A stretch of DNA of 64,000 nucleotides from Oscheius onirici (Eukaryota; Nematoda; Chromadorea; Rhabditida; Rhabditidae). Each line of letters opens with the position of its first letter. The stretch's first letter is position 1. The notes beneath the pieces are model-generated. The model made no database searches. It saw only the letters and a list, made by a program, of their open reading frames with translations, and had not been told where the DNA came from. Shown here one piece after another: positions 1-11,876 of this stretch. The stretch covers positions 5,146,001 through 5,210,000 of the forward strand of contig OW051472.1 in the NCBI GenBank assembly GCA_932521025.1, given 5' to 3'. Both the position numbers and the translations under genes were made by a program.

Positions 1-236
1 AAAAGTGAGCACCAGAGACAGCTTGAAGTTATCGTCCATAATTCAATGCAGTTCTAATTCTGACAATGAGGCTATTTTGCTAAGAGTTTGCAAAAACTTT
101 CGTTATTGCTTTATAGAACTTTTAGAATACAAGTTGTGCTACGCCCCTCCGGGGCTAAGTGACTTAGTTTTGTCCTTTTCAAAACAGATAACAGTTGGCT
201 GTTTGATCCCTCTTCAGATCAATCAATAGATAACAT

Positions 237-480
237 AACATGTCCATTGCAATATCACGTCTGGGACGAGTGCTGACCTGATCGTCTTCCATTCTAACTC
301 CGTTCTTCTCCACCAGCAATGTCCAACTTCTCTGAGAATGTCCTCAGTCCATCGTAGTCGTGGAGCTCCTTGTTGCCTTTTGCCCTCAAGTGGAGTCCCT
401 TCTGTCACCTTCTTCGTCCACCTACTTGCATTCATCCGAGTGACCTTTTCTGTCCAGAGTAGAGAACTAGCCATTCCACT
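237..480 (-). pseudogene. RTE-type retrotransposon 3' fragment (C-terminal tail of the polyprotein)
   Basis: Read on the minus strand, this encodes a basic tail with the pattern found downstream of RTE-clade reverse transcriptases: a Trp-Thr-Glu-Lys segment, a GKRQQGAPRLRWTEDI stretch and then a Trp-rich segment. The same GRP.RWxDD-like pattern occurs at the end of the larger retrotransposon ORF at 43.7-45.3 kb. There is no reverse transcriptase domain, so it is a 5'-truncated relic. It lies head-to-head with a second RTE fragment on the plus strand. Confidence 0.6.
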
Positions 481-823
481 CTCTGACGCTGACGAAGTAA
501 GACGAAGAATGGGCCAGGATTTTGGAGCTTTCAACAAAGTAGCAACTCTGCTGACTTGTCGTCAACTTCCTATGGCGAAGAGAAAGCAGCTATTCGAATC
601 CTACGTTACGCCTATCGCACTGTACGGATCTGAGTGTTGGACTCTAAAAGAAGCGGAAAAGAGTTACATCGAAGTATGTCAAAGAAAGATGGAACGACGA
701 ATGATTGGGATCTCCACTCTGAACCGATGGACGAATAAGAGAGTACGAGAACGTACAAAACTGGCGGATTGGAGAAATAGATCACTCTGCACCAAACTAC
801 TCTGGGCAGAAAAGGTCAATTAA
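475..823 (+). pseudogene. RTE-type retrotransposon fragment, end of reverse transcriptase region
   Basis: The plus-strand reading contains the post-catalytic RTE segment, including LYGSECWTLK (compare LLYAGETWTLR in the 43.8-kb ORF) and the following ERRMIGISTLNRWTN motif (compare RRMVGVTLLDRGTN there). The polymerase core with YADD is absent, and the reading stops at about 823. It is a broken copy. Its first few codons overlap the opposite-strand fragment at 237-480, which suggests a rearranged or nested insertion rather than one element. Confidence 0.65.
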
Positions 824-884
824 TAGATAAAAGCAACTTAAATACTGTACACAAAGCAAAAAGCTAATCTGCAAGGACTGAAAG

Positions 885-1060
885 TACAGAGACAGATCTC
901 TGTCCTCCTGTCCCTCTATCCCCCAGCCCCTCTCTGGTTCTCTGTCCCCCAGTCCCACTGTCGTTCTGTCCCTCTCTTTCCTTCTGTCCCTCTCTGGTTC
1001 TCTGTCCCTCTGTCTTTCTGTCCCTCCGTCCCTCTGTTTCTAATTTCTCGACACTTTCTC
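885..1060. repeat. Pyrimidine-rich simple repeat (CTCTGTCC-like)
   Basis: Imperfect tandem copies of a TCTCTGTCCCTCTG-like unit run through this stretch with almost no purine runs. No coding potential is seen. Confidence 0.8.
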
Positions 1061-1149
1061 TCTGTCCACCCTTGCATTCTGCATTATGCTCTGCACTTCC
1101 CGGTTTTCTTGTATCCCTGTCCGTGCACCTGTTCTCCTCTATCCCTGTA

Positions 1150-1430
1150 CTCCAGTTGTGATATTGCCCCTTTGGTGCTAAACTTATAGTAGAAACTCCC
1201 TAAAGGTATTCCTGTATTTCTAACCCAGCACTTGATTCTCTACTGTCTGGAAACTCCCCAATCAAAAATAATCAAAGTCCACGCACTTGCATATTGACTT
1301 GTCTAAACTTGTTACACTAACCGTTTCCCCTAATTGTGCGCACAAATTGCTCCATTTTGATTGCCAATTAAAGCTTCCGACAGACACACACACTAACACA
1401 CACAGAGACCTGGGAACAATTTGAAATGGA
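1150..1430. repeat. Dispersed repeat, copy 1 (diverged)
   Basis: Shares order and sequence with copies near 4.96-5.24 kb and 26.06-26.28 kb: a CCCxTTxxxGCTAA block, a GCGCACAAA block followed by CTCC, then a run of ACACACA and a CACAGAGACCTGGGA-like block. This copy is the most diverged. Confidence 0.55.
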
Positions 1431-1687
1431 TGGCAATTTTGTCGTTTATATCCGCAGTTCTTTTGGACAAGTTCTTCAGATCTCCTGATTCTCCTTTTTG
1501 GGGAAGGGGAAGCAAGAAACCTTTGCACTCATTGTATTTTTAGTCTATGTTCAAAATGCCTTATTGACATCCCGTGGTAAAAGTCCAGAGAGGCAGCTTT
1601 CCATGCCATTCCTTCAACCCATTTCCGACAGCTGTCATTTTGACATATAATTGTTGCACATTAGACGTTGTGCCCCCTTCCAAAGCT

Positions 1688-3027
1688 ATGAACTCTCCTC
1701 CTTTTCCCGCTCAATTATTAGGTGGTCCAATTAAGACTAAAGTAGTAGCTTCACAATATTCACAACCAACAGTCTATGATGAGATTGTCACGTGGATTTG
1801 TCGTCTCCTGTTGCTGGCCACTTTTCCCTTTTCCATCATTTTCTGCCTCAAAATCGTAAACGAGTACAAGCGGATGGTCGTCTTTCGACTCGGAAGAATA
1901 CTAAACTCACAGCCATTGGGACCCGGGATTGTCATGCTTCTGCCCTTCATCGATGACGGACAAACTGTCGATTTGAGGCAGCAACTTACTCAAAGTAATT
2001 AAAACTTGGTTTGTAGAACAATGTCCTATGATGTTCCACCACAAGAATTGCTGACCAGGGACAGTGTAACAGTTTCAGTTGATGCGGCTGTCTACTACCG
2101 AACCTGGTCAGTTTGAATATGAAAGAAGTTTAGTCGGTCTTATTACATGCAAACAGATATTGAACAAAACCGAATGATCTTAAAGTACCAGTCTTACATA
2201 TTCAGTCAAAAGTTAAGATTCAAGTTTTACCCAGTTTAACATCAGAAGCGACCTGTGGGAGACGCCAGTGTCTCTTGTCCCTGAAAATATGTGTTTCATG
2301 TATAGTATTGGGCTGTTTACTGTAAGTTTAGTACTCAACCAAAATTTTGCCCTGGCAGCAGAAATGGGTAGCAAAGACGGTACAATTTGTCAAAAACTGA
2401 AGCGATAGCATCAAACTCTTAACATTCAGTGATCCAATAGCCTCTCTGGCGGCAGTCTGTGACGCTCACAGTTCTACAAGACAACTAGCTCAAGCCACTC
2501 TCCGGAATGTTCTCGGAACGCGGAACCTGGAACAGATAATGAGTGATCGCGAGGGGATCGCAGCACAGGCAAAGGAGCTTCTCGAACAGGGTTTTGGTTT
2601 CGAAAAGCCGTTCGATCATAAGAAACTTTTAGCAACAATCAGCTGGGGAATTCAGGTGGAACGAGTAGAAATCAAAGATATTCGTCTACCGCGCGAGCTC
2701 TGTCGAGCAATGGCGACAGAAGCAGAAGCATCGAGAGAAAGTGACGCCAGAATAGTCTGTGCCGTTGGAGAGAAGAATGTGGGTGCTTTGAATATAATAG
2801 AACCGATTCAAGGCCTCCTTCGCGTTGAGAAGAGCAGCAGATGAACTGTCAGGCTGTCCGACTGCCCTGGAACTCAGGTTTTTAGTAGTATTCAGTTGGA
2901 ACGTCTGTTTAGGTACATTCAATCTTTGGCAAAGATATCAGCTCACGACAACCACACCATTGTTTTCCCGGTTCCAATGGAACTGGTGAGGAGCTTGATG
3001 TCTCGTCTGAGGAACAAGAGAAAGTAA
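1688..3027 (+). CDS. Stomatin/prohibitin-family (SPFH/PHB) membrane protein
   Basis: Six exons (1688-1977, 2017-2106, 2430-2590, 2633-2778, 2813-2877, 2913-3027) join in frame to 288 residues. A hydrophobic segment at about residues 40-60 is followed by the stomatin-type PHB domain: YKRMVVFRLGR, DVPPQELLTRDSVTVSVDA, RNVLGTRNLEQIMSDRE, WGIQVERVEIKDIRLP, ATEAEASRE. The C-terminal HDNHTIVFPVPMEL is also typical. Family members form oligomers on the inner face of membranes and modulate ion channels; nematodes have several (MEC-2, UNC-1, STO proteins), and I cannot assign the exact orthologue. The Met at 1688 is the first that gives a normal stomatin N terminus; an upstream in-frame reading exists. 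The first intron fits only with a GC-AG boundary (1978-2016). Introns are 34, 35, 39 and 42 nt except one of 323 nt. Confidence 0.9.
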
Positions 3028-4954
3028 TGGAGTTCTTGAAGCTTTCTACGAAAAATACGAATAAAACTGTACAAAAGTCCGGGGGACAACACAGATGATA
3101 GAACTTCGATTTAGAAGGTTTTCAAAGTTCTGAACTAATTGAAAAACCTCTGCAAATAAAAAATACAAACTTTTCCAAACAAAACATAAATTCTCAAACT
3201 TTTTGAAGAAAACAAAACATCAAAAGTTTGTGTTAATCCAGTTTCCAAAACAAACTACTTCAAAGGAATAGCCATAACAACTCTTTCTTGTCAGTCTTGG
3301 TAGATTCAGCTGTCACTGTCTTTCCATAGTTTTCAAACTACAACAAGACCCTTACAATTACACCAGCAGGTTCAAAGTTCTCTTCCGCTGAAGAGTCCTC
3401 GGAAATAGTTCAATAACTGCTCCTCCTGGCGACATGATAAGTAGCTGTAAATCAACTGGCGCCGTTTTGTCATATCAAATCAATGAGGAAAGGCGGTCTG
3501 TTCAAAAAGTAAAGAGTATAATTTGAATCGGTCCGCGTGTTTTACAGAAACATTTTTCAAATCAAACGCCCTGAGATTAGAATTGTTTTATCATGTTCAT
3601 TCATTCACGATTCACAGCTAACAAAACAGAATGCCCCAATTCAAATTACGTATTCTATGCTTGACCAGTGAAAATTAGTAGCGGTTTACAAGAACTGACT
3701 CTATTCCGGAACGGTTCCTAGTCGCCACATATAAATAGTTCTCCTCGTTTACAGCCGTTTATCCGATTATGGTAGCAGTCGGCTGTCAGTGGTGTCGGTA
3801 AGCCACTTCATCCCCCCGCTTTATGACCATTTTACGGTCTATTAGGGCTGCCGCGGAGTGTCAGGGTGATTTATCGCTGCTTGATAAGGAGTCCTCTGTA
3901 TGCACAGGTACACACAATGGACGGGAAAAGAAGGCCAGGAATTCCGTGAGACTGAGAGCAGAGAGGTCACACCGAGTTTGTCAGAGTCGAACGACGTCAA
4001 TGTTGTCTTGAACGATAAGTTTTGGGGAGAATTCTTACTGTGCATCGGAAGAAAATGCAAGACTCGGAATGTTAATCAATAAGAGTATCATCATTGGGTG
4101 GTTTACCTGGAAGTTCAACAGAAAGTAACGTTTACCAAAAGTTCCAGAGGTGCGTATCACAATCACACTTCTTGCGGGAATCATAGGCACAGTAAGATAG
4201 TAGAGTTTGTTATAGAGTGCGCCAAAATGTCACGTTATGTATTATACTTTCGGTATACGCGCAATTGCGCACGATTTGAGCACAATATCATAGGCAACGG
4301 TTTGGCATGAGCTACATACATACCGTACCCTTTTCAGCTTGCAAATGAGAAGACAAACATACGTAGAGAAACGTTTACATCAAACGACCTCTTTCTACAA
4401 AAAGTACTCTCATTTTACAGCGGCTGATCAATTTTGCCTGAAAGTCTTATCACGTTCCCGGTTCGCGAGACCGTCTCTCGGGGCCCTCCTATCGCTCTTC
4501 TCCTCCCTAAGTACCGGATTAACTCATTTATGAGCCCAACTGTAGAAATTATTTACAATCGAGAAGAACCAGGTTAGTGGCAGCACCTGTGCGGCATCCC
4601 TTTGGAAATAGAGCTCTCTCTACCGCGACCTGCCTGACCAGCCGCGCAAAGACCAATGGAAGGTTCACTCCTACGCCTAGTCATCATTATCATTTTCGCG
4701 AAATACCGAGATTCCAAATTGTTTTTGCTTTGCAAAGTTCTCCCAGAGGAAGAGGAACGACGGCCTGTCACGGTCGATCAAACTGACCTTTTGGGAGAGA
4801 GACTTCACTTTTGTCACAGCGGGATTCCGTTGACTTCAATCCCGTTCTTACGTTCAGAGATGACAGTTCTGGCCTAGAGTAAGCCAAGGCTAAACATTTT
4901 TTCTTGAGCATACTGGCTTTCTAATATTCTCCAGTACTTTTTAGATGACAAGGT

Positions 4955-5240
4955 TTGCAACGCCCTTCCAGGGCTAATGTTGGAGGTGGTTGTCTTCCCT
5001 TTTACTTCGCTCTGTCACAGAGCCCATAGTTCCCCTTCCCTTCTTCCCTTGTCACTCCGTTCCAGTCACCCAGACTCTCCAAAGAAACTATCAAAGTCAT
5101 AAGAACCCTTCCGCACTTTCTTTTCCTGTCGCGACTTGTTAATACTAATTTGCGCACAAAGCTCCCCTCCTTATCCTCAATTAGACCTTCAGACAAACAC
5201 ACACACACCTACACAGAGACGCGAGAGCAATTTAAAGTGG
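4955..5240. repeat. Dispersed repeat, copy 2
   Basis: Matches 26060-26275 closely and in the same order: CCCTTCCAGGGCTAA, AAAGAAACTATCAAA.TCATAAGAACC, CGCGACTTG, TTTGCGCACAAA, CTCCCCTCCTTATCCTCAAT. The diverged copy at 1150-1430 shares the second half. No coding capacity is seen, so this is most likely a non-autonomous mobile element or its relic. Confidence 0.8.
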
Positions 5241-8200
5241 ATTAGTTGTCAGCCTGTGACTCATGCCGAAACTTTCACTGTGCAGGATTCGTTTCATTCT
5301 TACCTTGAATTCAAATCAGTTTGCCGTTTATTACTGGGAAAGTAACTTTAGCCCTTAGCTTTTCTTCTTTTTAAACTCTAACCGTTGGATCATTACTAAG
5401 CTCTTCCTCATATGAAAAATTATCATTCTTATTTTATTTGCGAAACTCATTTTCTCCTTCTTTGCTGAGCTCTGTCAAGTAGAACTCGTAACTCTCCATC
5501 AATACCATCTTCCTCCTCAAGTTTACTGGCAGTCCCCGAACTGATTCCCCTCTCCTCTGCCAGTATACCAAAGATGGCATTGAACCAACCAGTCTATTGT
5601 CACCTCTCTTCTACCGTAATCCTCCTCTTCCGACCGCCTGATTCATATGCAAAAAGTCGGAGAATTTGCATTCTGACAGCCAACACCTGTCCCCATTTTC
5701 CGTCCCGCCGAATTTGAGGAAGATTAACTTTTACAACTCGACTTCGAGGGTGGTTCAATTAGAGCCACGTTTATGGCTGTAGACTCAAGGATCTAACGAC
5801 CTTTACCCCGCAACAGACTGTAAATTGTGCCATCTTGACTGGGGATAATTAGGGAGCACTTGTGGGAGAGTGAGCCGTATGCCTTTCCGGTCCGATATCA
5901 GTGAGGAGAGTCCCGTGGCCTATGTATCTCGTTGAAGTGGCCATCCAGATTAGATAGTTCCGGTTGAGGGAATGTTACTGTAAAGGGGACTAGTTCTGGA
6001 GCACTTTGGAAATCTTATTCACCCCGGATATATCATAAGGAAGAACTCTTTTAATCCTAAACAATTGTTTAGTGAAGAAACAGAAAAAAAATTCTGTTCA
6101 GGTAACTTACAAGAGATGGTAGCTTTTGTTACATTTTATGGAGATGGTAGTTTTCGTTTTGTTACTTACAAGTAGCTTTTGTTTCTAGGGGAAAAGGTCA
6201 CGTGACGTAAGCTGTAAAAACTCGGTGTGGTCAAGAACCTTGACCAAATTAGCAAAAGAAAGTACTCGTCGTTCCTACATATCACTTCTGTGCGTTATTT
6301 TTGCAATAGGACACACAGACCAACAGACACCGTTGCACTTTAGATTTGACGAAATAATAAAGACCAGACGACTTCGTCGCCTGGCTGCGTCGTAAGGACA
6401 AACGTTTCTAATTGCTCTTTACAGTTTTCTAAAGCTTTGTACTTCCCTCTGACACAATAGAAGCCAAAGTCTGTAAAACTCCAAGTTCAAAAGTAACTTG
6501 TTATCTAATCCTGACAACTCTTGACTGTCTACGACGATTCTCGTGGCCATGGACAAACAGACGGACAAACAGACATAGTCAGCCACATTTTATTAGTTTA
6601 AAATCTACAGTTTTCCGGAAGTCCGATCAAAGTTTCTTCTTTATTCCGTAAAGATCTAAGTTTTTACTACGCATTCTTTTTGCATCAAACATTATTCTGA
6701 GAGTGACTTCCCTCCAAACCACTACCGCGACGGGAACCAATCACCAAACTGTACTCGGGACACTGCCTCAACCTGACAACTTTCCAGATTTCCCCTGTCT
6801 GACCATGTCCGTGTATTATAGGAGCACTATAGAAACTAGAAAGAATGCCAACACATTTGTTGTCTAACACCATCTGAGTTCTCCTTTCCAACGGCGAAAA
6901 AACTCGAGAGGAAACATTGTGCGATAAGGCCCTATAATCCGTGAACTTCGTCCCCTTTCTCGAAATGTCTTTACAACTGGGAGGAGGACTTTTTGGCCTA
7001 ATCCGCCACCCACTGTCACGTGTCCAAATTGCTTAGGAAGCCCGACAAAAATGAGAGAAGCCTCTGATCATATTGGTGTCTCTGGCAACCAGAAGGGGGA
7101 AGTATCTCTTCCTCTCTTCCGATTTGTCATCTTACCCCTTTAATTTACTTGATGGAGCTCTCAGACGACATTTTCTGCGTCAAGAGATGTTTGGCACGCG
7201 CCGCACGGTTAGGCCGGATTCGGGGATCAAGACGACGCAACCGAGTCGATTATGGTAATGGTTGGCTGGATATTTCGGGATCTTCTGCGTCAATTTTGTC
7301 ATCACATGGATTTCGGGGAAGATGTATAAAAGAGACGTTTCAACAGACCAGTAGAGGTGTCTGTACTTCTTTACTCTCCTTTACTCTTACTCCGCCTAGA
7401 CTGTTTATCGAGATAGTTAAACCTTGAAAACTTGAGACCCAACAGCTTTAGAACGTTGCATACTCAACCGAACTTTTATTTTACTTGAAAAACATTGCCA
7501 AGAACAGCAGACTGCTCGTTGCAAACGGTCTCGTCACGAACTCGAAATGGTGGCGAAATTTTAACTGTCCTCAAGGTGCTATGATTAGCGGCAAAGTGTA
7601 TGGAAAGTTTTTCCTTTCTCTTGGATAATCGCTTATCCAATAATAATTAATCCTTCTCGTGGAGACTGCTCCTATGCAAGCGGAAGATATTCAAAAGGCT
7701 CTTCCTTCTTCAGTACACTTCCGTACACTTTTCTTGTCTTGCTTTCATCACCAACACTTTTGTCCAAAACACTCTATTTCCTGTTGTCCCAATCTAGAGT
7801 TCATCCTCTTTCCGTGCCTCCTGGGTCTGCCTCAAGTCTTCCCATCTCCATTGGCATGTGCTACAGTGTCCACGGGTACTGCTGCAGGCGCTCCCAGCCG
7901 TGATAAGGTTCTCATCTCACAGCCTTAACCTCAAGACGATTAGTTCCCAAAGAATTCGAGGAAGCCAAGAAGCTAGTAGATTAGCATTTGGATCACAACA
8001 CGGCTTTTTATTTGTGAAATGAACTGCTGGTCGTTTTCTGCAAAATGCAGAGAACTTACAATGGTATACTGTTCGGAGTTTTACCACAAAACCTAACGTT
8101 AAAAAGTTGGATACTCGATTATTGGTACGCATTTAAAGGTTTACGTTACTATCTGTGACTGACAATATGCACGCTACGTTTGTACACACGGGTGTCACAA

Positions 8201-9454
8201 AAATTCATTTAAAGGTCTTAGTATGTCTGAGATTTTATTAGCAAACTAGCTATTAAGGTTCGATAAACGCTACACGATTTCCTGACCGGCGGATATGGAA
8301 AGAGTTTATTGGATGAGGTGCGAAACGGAAATGAACCACTAATTATGACAACTTAGGGATGGGGCTGCGGTCATTTGTCTCACGTTTAGGGGTGTGTCAT
8401 CACCTTTATTTTGAAAAGTCGAACCATACTTTCTCTGACTCAGCATGAAAGTTCATTTTGTTTATACCCATACTTTATGCCTAAAACTACCCAAAATACC
8501 GTCAGATTCAAAAGAATGATTGAAGAAAGATGTTGTTCTGTGTCTGTACCTGGTCCTTCGAAATCTATAGCATTAGTAGAGCGTCCTCCACTGTCAATTA
8601 GCATATTGCTACGTGGTTCGTGACTCATCGCGTCTACTGTAGTTTCCCCAAAAGGGAGAGAGCGAGAGACTGGGGGCGTGTCCTTTGCGCCGTGTCCTCT
8701 CTCTTGGCCGAGCCTATCAGTTGTCTCTGTTATTTTAGCTAGTGCTAAAGAGACACTAAGCCTCTTATTGGGCATCGCTCCGTTACGCAACTTCTCCAAC
8801 AGACTTAACACCTTCTCCAGCCGGTTGGTAATAATAAACCGCTTTAAACCTTTCCGCAAACTATTAAGCCTTCTGGGCGGATTAGCCTATGGCTTCTTGT
8901 TGTTTGAGAAAGATTTTTTGACTTTTGTGGGGACAGTGATCGGAAAGAAAGTCTGTTCTTATTATCTCCAGTACTTTTTAGTACATAAATGGGAACAGTT
9001 TTGTATTACGGACTAACATTCTGCCCCAAAAACGACTGTCTACAGCATAGATCGTTTTACCGTAACTGTTTTGTCACGCCTAGATATCATTGACAATTTC
9101 CCAAACTGTGTAGAACTCTGGAAACATCGAAAGACTCTCCAAAGCTCTTTCCCTTTTAAACATTTCCCCTTAACGATTGCTCATTTTGCCAAAAGTACTC
9201 AAACAAACTCGACTTGTCAAAACTTATCCAATCTAGTTTTTGCAAGTCAGCAAGGACCTTTTGCTCTTGAAGCTTAGTGAAAGGCAGTTTTCCATTGCGT
9301 GTCATGATTCAACCCTGCTTGATTTTTGCTAAATGGATGTGTCGCGCGCAGGTGTTCACCTCTCAATGGGCTTCATGTCAGCTATCATTCTCGTACTTTT
9401 GACGCGTACCGTATTCGCCTCTCAGCATTTCTGGTTTTCGGCCCTACGGGGCTT

Positions 9455-9472
9455 ATCTCTCTCTCTCTCTCT
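9455..9472. repeat. CT dinucleotide run upstream of Otx gene A
   Basis: An uninterrupted CT run lies about 80 bases upstream of the chosen ATG at 9550. It is followed by CTACAG, which could serve as a pyrimidine-rich tract and 3' splice acceptor for cis- or trans-splicing of the 5' UTR. Confidence 0.5.
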
Positions 9473-9549
9473 ACAGTAGTCCCTGCCTGAACAAACATTC
9501 TCGACTCTTGGACACTTTTACGAGCCGAGGAAGGAAACTTTCAGAAAAT

Positions 9550-10871
9550 ATGGCCTATCCAGCTACGTTTTCCGCCTACTTGCCGTGTCCGTCAACGACG
9601 AACCCGACGAATGGATTCGGATATGGAATTCCTCCCGTCCCTGCTGCCGCCTTGTCCATGTTTCCGACAGCGGGCTACAATCCAGGTTAGTTCTCAACTC
9701 TTTTTAGATAATTTGACTTTCGTAAATTTAGCAGAAGTCCACAAAAATGTGCCTTTTTCAAGGTGACATTTTCCAGTTTTCTGATGTTCTGGAAAGTTGT
9801 AGAATAGAACAACCTTCCAGAACATCTGAATGATCGGAGATGTCATCTTGAATCTGAAAAATTGAGTATACTAGAAGGAATTCTTCGGAATATTGTTAGA
9901 AGCTTTTGAACAAAAAAAAGAAAACAAACTTACAGCCTCAACTTTCAGCCATGATTCCTCGTAAAAACCGCCGCGAACGGACGACATTCAATCGTCAGCA
10001 ACTGGAAGTTCTGGAGGGACTTTTTGCCTCAACGCACTATCCGGACGTGTTCACTCGCGAGAAAGTAGCAGAACAGATCAATCTGCAAGAGAGTCGAATC
10101 CAGGTAAGGGTCAACAGAGACTGTGACCTCTCTTCCGCAACCACACACTGATAATCTAATCCCATCGATTCAGGTCTGGTTCAAGAATCGGCGTGCCAAA
10201 CACCGTCAGCAGGAGAAACAGAAGCCAAAAATTGAGAAGAAGGAGCAGGAGGATGCGATGAGTCAGCTGGCCAAGTCGGACTACACTCCGCAGATGGGCA
10301 GCGAGCCAGAAGCCGGTTCTCCTTTGAAAGTCTCCCTCTCGCCCGTCGATACAAAGCCTACCAGTCCGTCTACTCGTTCCAGCAGTGGACTCGGTGACTC
10401 TTCCTGGAGCAGCAGTGAGCCCTCATCCGTTCGTTTTCTTTTTTTTTGCAAAGTCTGCTCCCAATTCTTTATGTTCATCGCCGGCCTCATCGTCACGTAT
10501 AGCATAGTACAAAATACAAACCTTGAAGGATGTTTCTTTGGTAGCGTCTTTAAAGGCGCGTACTTTTAAAAGGACCTAATTCAATAGACTCTTTTTGCCA
10601 GTTTGAAAACACAGTTCCTCTTTCTCCTACGAATAAGGTTCAGTTGCAGAGTACGAGCTCCGCGGCCACAGCAGCAGCTGCTGCCACAACGACGGCTCTT
10701 TCGGTGACAACGACGTCGATCAGCAGCAGTCCCCAGGTCTACAATTCTTATCCATATCCGTACTACCAGCTGGACAGCAGCAGTTACGCTACCTACTATC
10801 CCAACTACTCGCAGGCCAATCCCTACTATTTTGCCGCCTTCAATCAGCAGAATCAATCCACAAGCTTGTAG
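9550..10871 (+). CDS. OTX: Otx-class (K50, paired-like) homeodomain transcription factor A
   Basis: Four exons: 9550-9685, 9949-10103, 10174 to about 10428, and about 10644-10871. Residues about 51-110 form a homeodomain: [19 protein letters not shown], then [20 protein letters not shown], then [13 protein letters not shown]. Lys at homeodomain position 50 (VWFK) is the Otx/Gsc/Pitx specificity residue, and the helix 1-2 sequence fits Otx best. The exon 2/3 junction (Q|VWFKNRR) is at the same position as in Otx gene B. The C-terminal region is Ser/Ala/Thr-rich and ends with a Tyr/Pro-rich tail (YPYPYYQ, YYPNYSQ). Known relatives act in head patterning and sensory neuron identity (nematode TTX-1, CEH-36, CEH-37). 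The exon 3 donor and exon 4 acceptor are uncertain because the obvious GT sites are out of phase. A Met at 9508 is an alternative start. AATAAA at 11042 is a plausible polyadenylation signal. Confidence 0.9.
9783..9826. repeat. Dispersed hairpin element in Otx-A intron 1
   Basis: Inverted arms at 9783-9800 and 9809-9826 (GATGTTCTGGAAAGTTGT versus its complement with one mismatch). It is one of at least seven related palindromes in the window. Confidence 0.75.
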
Positions 10872-11850
10872 ATCATTATCGTGTTTTCCATACAACTGCC
10901 CCGTGTCCATTTCCCCTCCTTCTCCTCTTTTCTGTGGCCTTCCCAATGAGCTTGAAACTCGGTTGTCGCGTCATGTATAGATTTTGGCCTCTCTCTTCCG
11001 ATCAGTATTATATCCAATATTTTCAATTATTCGTTTGTATTAATAAAACTCCCTCATACCTAATAGGATTGTCCTCAATACCTCCGTCAGGTCAGCACAC
11101 GCCACGGCAAGCCACTTCACACGCGGCGCTTTTTGAGGTTAGCCGAAAACGAAGGGGATACAATGCATGGGAATCTATTGTCCAGGGCTAAATCAAGTGC
11201 GCTTGCGTATGGCGGACACCTCAATACGGCAAGGGGATGTTATGAGACTATTTCGACTAGAAACAGTCAATATAAATAGTCGAACACCTGCGCGACACAT
11301 TTCCATCAAAATGTACTTATCAGTAATCAAAAGACACGCAACAGTCTCAGCAACGGGAGAGATCCTGAAAAGTATACTAGAGACTAACGTGATGGCCCCT
11401 CTTGTGGAGACTACAACCTTCTTGTTCTCTCTTCCCCGCTTTTTATAGCTTTTCTAGGTTTAACTACTGGCAGGTTCGATAAAGACATTTTTCTTTTCGA
11501 GATTTGGAGAAACACTTATTCGACCAATAAACTTAACTTCAATCGAGGTGAATTCTACTGTATACGGTAAGAGGGCCTGTTGGGACAGTCAATGGAGATA
11601 AGGACGTGGCAGCAGCAGTAGATTGCAATTCTCGATTCCCTGAACAATAAGACGATCAGAAAGTGGAATGAACCAAATCTCTCTTTGTTTGGTCAGAGGT
11701 GTGAACCTATGACTACAGTTGCACCTTGTCCGTTTTCCTGTTGCGCACTTCCGGACAACAGAAGGAAATCTTCTGCTCAATAGTCTCCTTGGTCAAAATA
11801 TATTTTTTCTCCAAAAAGCTTCAAAATCTGCGTAAAAATCCGTTCTACCC

Positions 11851-11876
11851 CCCCCCCCCCCCCCCTCCCCCGAATG
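11851..11876. repeat. Poly-C tract
   Basis: About 18 consecutive C, a T, then more C. It creates artificial Pro-rich and Gly-rich reading frames on the two strands, none of which looks like a real protein. Confidence 0.9.

Larger units (their letters stand above)
3028..9549. other. Long intergenic stretch without a recognised gene
   Basis: No ORF here shows a recognisable family, conserved motif, or chain of frame-compatible exons on either strand. It contains one dispersed-repeat copy (4955-5240), a short CAGACGACTTCGTCG-like palindrome near 6366 that recurs near 62490, and a CT dinucleotide run just before the first homeobox gene. It could hold upstream regulatory DNA for the Otx gene, but nothing specific is visible. 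Confidence 0.5.

Noticed and set aside
8440-8859. A 139-codon minus-strand ORF
   Set aside because: No signal, domain or conserved motif, and it overlaps an equally open plus-strand frame. Insufficient support for a gene.
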